Below are positions 1 to 6,100 of a DNA stretch of 13,213 nucleotides, one piece after another. The notes under the pieces were generated by a model. The model was given only the letters and a program-made list of their open reading frames with translations. It was not told where the DNA came from and did no database searches. The DNA lies in NCBI GenBank assembly GCA_030040115.1, contig JASHUH010000469.1, positions 1-13,213 on the forward strand. Direction: 5' to 3'. A program made the position numbers and the translations under genes. This stretch comes from Acidobacteriaceae bacterium. GTDB lineage: Bacteria > Acidobacteriota > Terriglobia > Terriglobales > Acidobacteriaceae. Numbering within the stretch: the stretch's first letter is position 1; every line of letters begins with the position of its first letter.

Positions 1-2
1 TG

Positions 3-1949
3 GCCAGCTACGAGCTCGAGCCTTTGCTCATCACCGGGTTGAGCGCCGGCGCGCAGCGCATTAAGCGCCGGCTACTCACCTACGACGAAATCCCGCCCAA
101 CCTGGTGAACGCCGTGGTGTCCATCGAGGACCGGCGCTTTTTCGAGCATAACGGCGTAGACTACTATCGAATTCTCGGCGCAATTCGCAACGATATCACT
201 CCCGGGCATCGCCTGGTTGAAGGCGGTTCCACGCTCACCATGCAACTGGCGCGGGGTTTCTTTCTTACGCCCCAGCGCCGGCTCAAGCGCAAGATCATCG
301 AGATCGCCATTACCTTTCAGCTTGAGCACCGCTTCACCAAGAAGCAGATCTTCCAGATGTACGCCAACGAGATCAATCTCGGGCAGCGGGGCAGCTTCTC
401 GATCGACGGTTTTGGCGAAGCGGCCCAGGCGTACTTCGGCAAGGACGTCCGCCGGCTCAGCCTTTCGGAGTGCGCGCTGCTCGCAGGCATGATCCAGAGC
501 CCCAACCGGCTTAATCCCTTCCGTCATCCCGAACGCGCCATTGAGCGGCGCAATTTAGTGCTCGACTCCATGGTCGAAACCGGCGCCATCACCAAGGATC
601 AGGCGGAAGCGGCCAAAAGGGAGCCGCTGCACCTGGCAGCCACCAGCGTGGACGCGAGTGAGGCGCCCTACTTTGTCGACCTGGTCCACGATCAGTTGGT
701 GCAAAGACTGGGCGACCGTGACTTCAACCGCGAAGGCCTGCGCATCTACACCTCGCTCGATCCCGATTTGCAGCGCCTGGCCACGGCGGCCGTGGACTCG
801 GCAATCCAAACCGTCGACGCCCAGGTGGACCGGCTGCATGCGCGTGACCGCAGGCTGGGCAATCCCTACATCTATCCCCAAGTGGCCCTGGTCGCCCTCA
901 ACCCGCACACCGGGCAGGTGCTGGCGCTCGAGGGCGGACGCAATTACGGCGCATCGCAGTTGAATCACGCGGTGGCTATGCGGCCTACCGGCTCCATCTT
1001 CAAGCCGTTTGTCTACGCGTCGGCCTTTCAAACCGCCATCGAAGGCGCCATGCTGCCCGGGCAGACGAAGCTGTTTTCGCCATTGACCCTATTGAGCGAC
1101 GCGCAAACCACCTACGACGTGGGCAACGAGGAGTACACGCCGCGCAATTATAAGAGCGAGTATTACGGCGAGATTACGGCGCGATTCGCCCTGATGCGAT
1201 CGGATAACAACGCCACCATTGCCTTGGCGGGCATGGTGGGCTTCGACCGCGTGGCCGCCCTGGCCCGCGACTCGGGGATCGCCACAGCGGAGGGCACTCC
1301 TGCCATGGCCATTGGCGCCTACGACGCTTCGCCCCTGCAGATGGCCGGTGCCTATACGGTGTTCGCCAACGGCGGGGTGCACCTCGATCCCTGGTTGCTG
1401 GCCAGCGTGCGTACTGCCACCGGGGACATCATCGACGAATATTCGCCCACTTCGCGCCAGGTGCTGGACCCGCGCGTGGCCTACCTGACCACCAGCATGA
1501 TGGAAGCCGTGCTCCAAGGTCAGGGCACCGGAGCGGGCGTGCGCAACCTGGGCTTCATTGCTCCCGCGGCGGGCAAAACCGGCACCAGCCACGACGCGTG
1601 GTTCGCCGGCTTCACCAGCAACCTGCTCTGCGTGGTCTGGGTGGGCAACGACGACTATACCGACATCAAGCTCGAGGGCGCACAGGTGGCCGCGCCCATC
1701 TGGGCCGCCTTCATGAAGCAGGCCATCCAGTTGCCGCAGTATTCCGACGTCAAGGACTTCACTCCGCCAGACGGCGTGCAACTGGTCAGCCTCGACAAGA
1801 TCACCAATCTGCTCGCCGACTCCGCTTGTCCCGACGATTACGAAGCCGCATTTCTTGCCGGGACCGCGCCCACAGAGACCTGCGACCATCCCGCCGATCA
1901 TCGCACCGCGTATCAAAAGCTCTTCGGGCCGGGCAAGAGCGGGGACTGA
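3..1949 (+). CDS. Class A penicillin-binding protein (transglycosylase/transpeptidase), 5'-truncated
   Basis: Bifunctional peptidoglycan synthase that polymerises lipid II and cross-links stem peptides at the outer face of the inner membrane. The frame is open to the left edge, so the N-terminal anchor and the true start lie outside. The TTG at 24 is only the first possible start codon inside the window and is not believed to be the real one. Numbering from that TTG, the glycosyltransferase (GT51) domain shows EDRRFFEH with the catalytic Glu at 35, followed by GGSTLTMQLAR. The transpeptidase domain shows SIFK (nucleophile S324, K327), SDN at 393-395 and KTGT at 518-521, so all active-site motifs are present. 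The C-terminal tail has two cysteines. The sequence just before the GT51 motif resembles the PBP1B-type linker, but the 1A/1B assignment is uncertain. The gene converges with nei, 23 bases away. Function is certain at family level; the gene symbol is not. Confidence 0.95.
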   Translation, partial: ASYELEPLLITGLSAGAQRIKRRLLTYDEIPPNLVNAVVSIEDRRFFEHNGVDYYRILGAIRNDITPGHRLVEGGSTLTMQLARGFFLTPQRRLKRKIIEIAITFQLEHRFTKKQIFQMYANEINLGQRGSFSIDGFGEAAQAYFGKDVRRLSLSECALLAGMIQSPNRLNPFRHPERAIERRNLVLDSMVETGAITKDQAEAAKREPLHLAATSVDASEAPYFVDLVHDQLVQRLGDRDFNREGLRIYTSLDPDLQRLATAAVDSAIQTVDAQVDRLHARDRRLGNPYIYPQVALVALNPHTGQVLALEGGRNYGASQLNHAVAMRPTGSIFKPFVYASAFQTAIEGAMLPGQTKLFSPLTLLSDAQTTYDVGNEEYTPRNYKSEYYGEITARFALMRSDNNATIALAGMVGFDRVAALARDSGIATAEGTPAMAIGAYDASPLQMAGAYTVFANGGVHLDPWLLASVRTATGDIIDEYSPTSRQVLDPRVAYLTTSMMEAVLQGQGTGAGVRNLGFIAPAAGKTGTSHDAWFAGFTSNLLCVVWVGNDDYTDIKLEGAQVAAPIWAAFMKQAIQLPQYSDVKDFTPPDGVQLVSLDKITNLLADSACPDDYEAAFLAGTAPTETCDHPADHRTAYQKLFGPGKSGD

Positions 1950-1972
1950 GCCTCGTCTGTTGCGCCTGCGTT

Positions 1973-2830
1973 TCAGCCGTCCACGTCTTCGCCATCCGGC
2001 ATCGGCTGACAGCAGGGGCACCAGAATGTGACCCGAGCATCTTCACCCTGGATGCGCCGCCGGATCGGCGCACCGCAGCGGCGGCATGGCTGGCCCGCGC
2101 GCCCGTACACCCACAGGCTTGCGCCGGGATCGGATGCGTGCGTGGTGCGCCGCCCCAGCCCGCGGTAGGTCACAATGGCGCCGCCGGAGTCTTCGAGCAC
2201 ATTGGCGCCCACCAACCGGCGCGCTACGGCGATCACGGCTTGTACTCGCTCCCGGCCCAGCGCCGACACCTTGCAATAGGGATGCGCGCCGGTGACAAAA
2301 CAGATTTCCGACTTGAATACGTTGCCCACCCCCGCCATCACCTCCTGGCGCAGCAACACGTCGGCAATGGTTTCATCGGGATGCGCCAGCACGCGCCGCG
2401 CCGCTTCGGCCGCGTCGAACTCAGGACTGAGCACGTCGATTTCGGCGCGCGGAATCCTCGGGTGGCGCGCCAACGATTGCTCCGTATGCATCTCCGCCAC
2501 CGGCACGCGAAAACCCACCGCTGCATATTCGTTGTTTTCGATCAGGACCCGCATATCGCCGTGCGGCCGCTGCCACCGCTCGCCATGCCGGTAGATGTGC
2601 CAACTGCCGTTCATCAGCATGTGCGTGGCCAGCGTCGCGCCTCCGGAAAAATGAATGAGCAGCCATTTGCCGCGCGATTCGACGTGCTCGACGAGCCGGC
2701 CGGTGAGCGGCGTGTCGTCGTTGAATCGCGCTAAACGGGGGAACGTGGAGTAAAAGCCCGTAAGGGCCTTGCCGCCGAGCGCGCGCCCCAGCGTGCGCGC
2801 AGTGCGAAAGATCGTGTCGCCTTCAGGCAT
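1973..2830 (-). CDS. nei: Fpg/Nei-family DNA glycosylase/AP lyase (endonuclease VIII type)
   Basis: Base-excision repair enzyme that removes oxidised bases and cleaves the abasic strand by beta/delta elimination. The start was set at the ATG at 2830 because it gives MPEGDTIFRTA: the N-terminal Pro2 is the Schiff-base nucleophile and Glu3 the acid residue, and the family cannot tolerate extra residues before Pro2. A longer frame starting at 2902 is therefore rejected. A purine-rich AGAGGA lies directly before the ATG, closer than usual for a ribosome-binding site. The beta-hairpin lysine is K55 (RGKW). The helix-two-turn-helix region reads QEVMAGVGNVFKSE. The C-terminus has a zinc finger CRRC...CPCC (CxxC-x18-CxxC). 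The length of 285 residues is normal for Nei. MPEGDTIFR favours Nei, especially the actinobacterial Nei type, over MutM. Together with lhr on the same strand it recalls the mycobacterial lhr-nei neighbourhood. Confidence 0.92.
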   Translation of the reverse strand: MPEGDTIFRTARTLGRALGGKALTGFYSTFPRLARFNDDTPLTGRLVEHVESRGKWLLIHFSGGATLATHMLMNGSWHIYRHGERWQRPHGDMRVLIENNEYAAVGFRVPVAEMHTEQSLARHPRIPRAEIDVLSPEFDAAEAARRVLAHPDETIADVLLRQEVMAGVGNVFKSEICFVTGAHPYCKVSALGRERVQAVIAVARRLVGANVLEDSGGAIVTYRGLGRRTTHASDPGASLWVYGRAGQPCRRCGAPIRRRIQGEDARVTFWCPCCQPMPDGEDVDG

Positions 2831-2883
2831 TCCTCTTAGGTCCAGAATGAAGGGGTTAAAGGGTGCAAAAATCCATAAAGTGC

Positions 2884-2914
2884 AAAGGCCCCGGGTTATC
2901 AAGCCGGAGCCTTT
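2884..2914 (-). terminator. Terminator-like hairpin in the nei leader / tRNA trailer
   Basis: An 11-position stem pairs 2884-2894 with 2904-2914, with one C-A mismatch (2890/2908) and a 9-base loop. On the minus strand it is followed by a moderately T-rich stretch (TTTGCACTTT, then TTTTT further on). On the plus strand it is followed by TTTT, but no plus-strand gene ends here. It lies about 100 bases 3' of the tRNA-like gene and 54 bases before the nei start codon. It could end the tRNA transcript or act as an attenuator in front of nei. The U-tract is weak, so real termination is uncertain. Confidence 0.5.
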
Positions 2915-2939
2915 TCATGGGCATTACTCAATGGGTTGA

Positions 2940-2964
2940 ACGACGCCTGCGAAGCCGATCTTTA
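2940..2964 (-). promoter_or_regulatory. Trailer copy of the anti-anticodon-arm module, in the nei leader
   Basis: The minus strand reads TAAAGAT, CGG, then CTTCGCAGGCGTCGT. Bases 2940-2955 are a perfect 16-nt complement of the anticodon arm of the adjacent tRNA-like gene (3063-3078). The same arrangement, TAAGAT followed closely by CTTCGCAGGC and GTCGT, occurs in the tRNA leader at 3105-3131, so the two flanks look like copies of one module. The TAAAGAT may serve as a -10 element for nei, or the module may be an RNA pairing site. The sequence match is directly visible; the function is inferred. Confidence 0.55.
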
Positions 2965-2992
2965 CTTTAACACAAAACGATTCAGACGGAGC

Positions 2993-3038
2993 AAAAAATC
3001 GGGTCGAGCAGCGTACGGAAGGCAAGGGAGTCGAACCC
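2993..3038 (-). terminator. Possible alternative terminator fold overlapping the tRNA T-arm
   Basis: On the minus strand the T-arm segment GGGTTCGA (3038-3031) can pair with TCGACCC (3007-3001), giving seven pairs with one bulged T. The pairing is followed by GA and six T residues (2998-2993). It would compete with the tRNA cloverleaf. The loop is long (23 nt) and the stem short, so this is a weak candidate. It is recorded because it is placed exactly between the tRNA 3' end and a U6 run. Confidence 0.25.
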
Positions 3039-3103
3039 TAGTGGCTGATAAAGCCACTCGACGCTTCGCAGGCGTCGTCCAGTACCCACTGGCAATACCC
3101 TCC
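3016..3103 (-). tRNA. Allo-tRNA-like gene with 8/4 acceptor/T-stem, anticodon GCG, serine-like body
   Basis: Folded by hand, all 88 nt are accounted for. The 8-bp acceptor pairs GGAGGGTA (3103-3096) with TGCCTTCC (3024-3017), with two G-T wobbles. The linker is TTG. The 5-bp D-stem (CCAGT/ACTGG) closes a 4-nt loop GGGT. The 6-bp anticodon stem (CGACGC/GCGTCG, 3077-3072 and 3064-3059) has loop CTGCGAA, so the anticodon is GCG, preceded by T33. The variable arm is 7 bp with loop TTATC (3058-3040). The 4-bp T-stem (AGGG/CCCT) has loop TTCGACT. G73 is at 3016 and CCA is not encoded. The 12-bp 8/4 branch, tiny D-loop and long variable arm match the 8/4 tRNAs found during tRNA-Sec searches, including in Acidobacteria. 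Not selC: the anticodon is not TCA and the branch is 12, not 13, bp. GGAG start, long variable arm and G73 suggest charging by SerRS, while GCG would read arginine CGC/CGU. Bacteria normally read these with an ACG anticodon. Charging and expression are unknown. Confidence 0.85.
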
Positions 3104-3104
3104 A

Positions 3105-3131
3105 GACGACTGCCTGCGAAGGAAAATCTTA
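3105..3131 (-). promoter_or_regulatory. Putative -10 box and 5' leader complementary to the tRNA anticodon arm
   Basis: The minus strand has TAAGAT at 3131-3126, a plausible -10 element, with no convincing -35 partner (best GTGCTT at a 16-base spacing). A start about 7 bases later would begin the transcript near 3119, so the leader would consist of little more than CTTCGCAGGC A GTCGTC (3121-3105). This leader pairs with the anticodon-arm bases 3064-3079 as 10 + 6 bp with a single bulged base (3111). The tRNA proper starts two bases downstream. The complementarity is directly visible; the promoter call is weak. Confidence 0.5.
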
Positions 3132-3152
3132 GCCGCTCGGGCAGGAAAAGCA

Positions 3153-3183
3153 CGTGATCCCCATCACGCGAAGACGATCTTCG
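3153..3183 (-). terminator. Tandem hairpins downstream of lhr, possible terminator
   Basis: Two perfect 6-bp hairpins lie back to back after the lhr stop. CGAAGA/TCTTCG has a 3-base loop (3169-3183), and CGTGAT/ATCACG has a 4-base loop (3153-3168). On the minus strand they are followed by TGCTTTTCC, a short T-run. They separate lhr from the tRNA-like gene and probably end or weaken lhr transcription. The stems are short, so termination may be partial. Confidence 0.45.
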
Positions 3184-3191
3184 GTTGCAGG

Positions 3192-6100
3192 TCATTGGAC
3201 GTCGCCCGTGTGCGCCTCGCGCGCATGTTGCCCGACCGGCAGTAGAATTCGCCGCAGGTGCATTCCCAGCGGGCCAAGATGGAATCCGGCATCCAGGAGA
3301 AACCGCGCTATGCCATGGCCGGCGGCGGGTTGCCCATTGATCGTCGTGATCAGCACGCCCTCATGGCTGCTTTGCCGCATCCGCTCCTGGCCACGCTCGC
3401 TCAAAAAATGCGCCAATCCCGCGGCGGCTTGCGACCGCTCCGGCTCGTCGGCCGGCAAGAAGACGAGCAGATTCGGATTGCCGCGGCGCAGCCACGCCAC
3501 CAATTGCCCGTTGCGCAAGATCACTTCGGCGTAGACAGCGCGGTTGAGCAGACGCGGTGCGCTTTCCCGTTCCACCGACGAAGACCTGTCCGTGGGAACG
3601 CCGTCTTCTGCATCTTCCTCTGCCATGGGCAGATCGGGCCAGCGCAGCACCGAGCCATACGGATTGGCCGGATCGGTTGCAGCCAACTGCACAAACTCCG
3701 GCTTTTCCGCCGGCGGCGCATTGCGCAACTGGCGCAGCAAGTCGACCGCGGCGGGCAGCGCGAACTGCGTCGCCCCGAGGCCGGCCACAAAATAGCCGCG
3801 CCGGATGCGCCCGCCCTCTTCGAGCGCCTTCAGCACGTCATACACCGCGCTGAATCCGCCCGGCGCATTTTCGGCGCTCGCCCATTCGCGCAGCAGCACG
3901 CCATAACGGCTGAGCAGTTGCAAAGCCAGCGCGTGGCTCCGCTCGGTCTCGCTGGGGTCCGTTCCCCGGCGTTCTGGGCCGGCCGTACGCAGTGCTGCCC
4001 AGCGGCCCTGCGCGGTGGGCGGCGTGGTGCGCCGCGAGCGGAAAACAGCACCGGTCTGATGCCGCCGCGGCGTCCGCGCAGTTTCCGGCCGGGCGATGTA
4101 GGCGCGTAGCGCGTGCAGCGAATCGTTGGTGATGAGCCCGCGCCACACCAGGCTCCAGAGCGCGTCGATGGTTTCACCGGGATAGCCGCCGCCCGCGGCC
4201 TGGTGCAGCGAATCGAAGAAGCTGGCGCCCGCCGACGCCAGCACCGCGAGTACTTTCTCTTCGCGTTCTGTGAGCGGCTCAATGGACGGCCGCTGCGGCA
4301 AGAGCAACGGCAGTTTCTCGGCAAGGAACAAGGCGATGCGTCCGTCGCGTTCACCGATCGGCTCCACGCCGGCCCACGCCACTTCGCCCGCGGCGATCAG
4401 CGTATCGAGCCCGTCGGGCGTGTAGTTGGCGATGCGCGCGGGCAGAATCGATGACTCGATCAACGACGCCGGCAGCGGCGCGCCCTGCAAATTTTCGATC
4501 ACGTCCAGCAGCGCGTCCAGATGCCGCGGTCCGCTGCGCCGCGGCGTGACCAGCCCCTGCCAGTGGGTCACGAAGCGCGCCAACGTGTGCTGTTCCACCG
4601 GTTCCACTTCGCGCCGCAGCTTCGCCAGCGATTTGCGGCGGATGCGCCGTAAAATTTCCGCGTCGCACCACTCGCAATGGAGTCCGCCGGGGCGAAATCC
4701 GCCCTCGAGCACGCGGCCCTCCTGTGCAAGCTGGCGCAACGTGTTTTCCACGGCCTCGGCGTCGAGCGCAAAGCGCTCCGCAGCCTCACGTGTGGTGAAC
4801 GGCCCATGCGTGCGCGCATAGCGGCGCACCAGTTCCAGTACCGGATTCGGCGCCGGTTCGAGCAGCGCCGCCGCCAATCCCGGCGGCAGAGGGATGCCGA
4901 GCGCATCGCGGTAGCGCGCGGCGTCTTCGGCGGCAATCAGGCGCTTTTCACCGGCAATGCGCAGCTCGAGTAAGCGGCGCGCGCGCACCAACCGGTCGAC
5001 GTGCGCCAGCAAATCCGGGGAGACCATGCGCCGCGCCAGTTCCTGACGCGTCAGATCGCCAAGCCGCAGGCAAAGGTCGTGAATACCATCCACGGTGCGC
5101 GCGCGCAAATTCTCCGCCAGGCACTGCGCGGCTTCTTCGACTTCGGCCATGGCATCGGCGTCCATCAGCTCGCGCAGATCGGCCTCGCCCATCAATTCGC
5201 GCAACTGCTCCTGGTCGATGGTCAGCGCCTGCGCGCGCCGCTCCGCCAGCGGCGCATCGCCCTCATATACAAAATTCGCCACATAGCTGAACAGTAGCGA
5301 GGCCGCGAAAGGAGAGGGCTTTCGGGTTTCGACAACGTGAACCCGAATCCGCCGCTGCTCGATGGTGCGCAGGGTTTCAATCAGCGCCGGCATATCGAAC
5401 ACGTCGCGCAGGCACTCGCGGTAGGCTTCGAGCAGCAGCGGGAACGACGGGTAGCGCGAGGCGACGCTGAGCAGATCGTAGGAGCGCTTGCGCAACTGCC
5501 ACAGCGGCGAGCGCTGATCGGCGCGCCGGCGCGGCAGCAGCAGCGCGCGCCCCGCGGCCTCGCGAAAGCGACCGGCAAACAGCGCCGTCGAGCCCAACTG
5601 CCGCTGCACAAGCTGCATGGCTTCGGCCGCCTCGACCAGAATCCAGTCCGCATCGGGCGGCTGGTCGGTGTCGGGGAAGCGCAGCACAAAGCCATCATCG
5701 CCCCACAAAGTCTCTACCTCCGGGCCGCCGGCCGCGCGGATGCGCGCGCTCACCGCCATGGCCCAGGGAATGTGAATCCGGCTGCCAAAAGGCGTCAGCA
5801 CGCACATGCGCCAGTCGCCCAGCTCGTCGCGACAACGCTCGACCACGATGGTGCGGTCGTCGGGGGCCTGGCCGGTAGCGTCGGCCTGGTCGGCGAGAAA
5901 GCGCAGCAGATTCTCCGCCGCGCCGGGATCGAGATCGTGTTCGGTCACCAGCCGCGTCAACGCCGCCGGCTGCGGTAGGGCGCGCAGTTCGCGGACCATG
6001 GCGCCGATTCGCTGACCGAATTCCAGCGGCCGGCCCGGCCCGTCGCCTTTCCAGAACGGCATTTTGCCTGGCTCGCCCGGCGCCGGCGTCACCAGCACCC

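Noticed and set aside
1598..2734. 378-codon ORF on the plus strand
   Set aside because: It overlaps the PBP end in another frame and lies antisense to nei. Both real genes have complete catalytic motifs.
2831..2902. Longer nei start at 2902 adding 24 residues
   Set aside because: It would bury the catalytic N-terminal proline, and the extra segment includes part of the terminator-like hairpin.
3016..3103. Selenocysteine tRNA (selC)
   Set aside because: The 8-bp acceptor, short D-loop and long variable arm are similar, but the anticodon is GCG rather than TCA and the T-stem is 4 bp. No selA, selB or selD gene is in view.
3064..3121. Long palindrome read as an IS end, integron attC or transcription terminator
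   Set aside because: No transposase, integrase or target duplication is nearby. The palindrome is explained by the tRNA leader pairing with the anticodon arm, and no T-run follows it directly.
2936..3195. Small ORFs on both strands (73 and 77 codons)
   Set aside because: They run through the tRNA-like gene and its hairpins and have no recognisable protein features.
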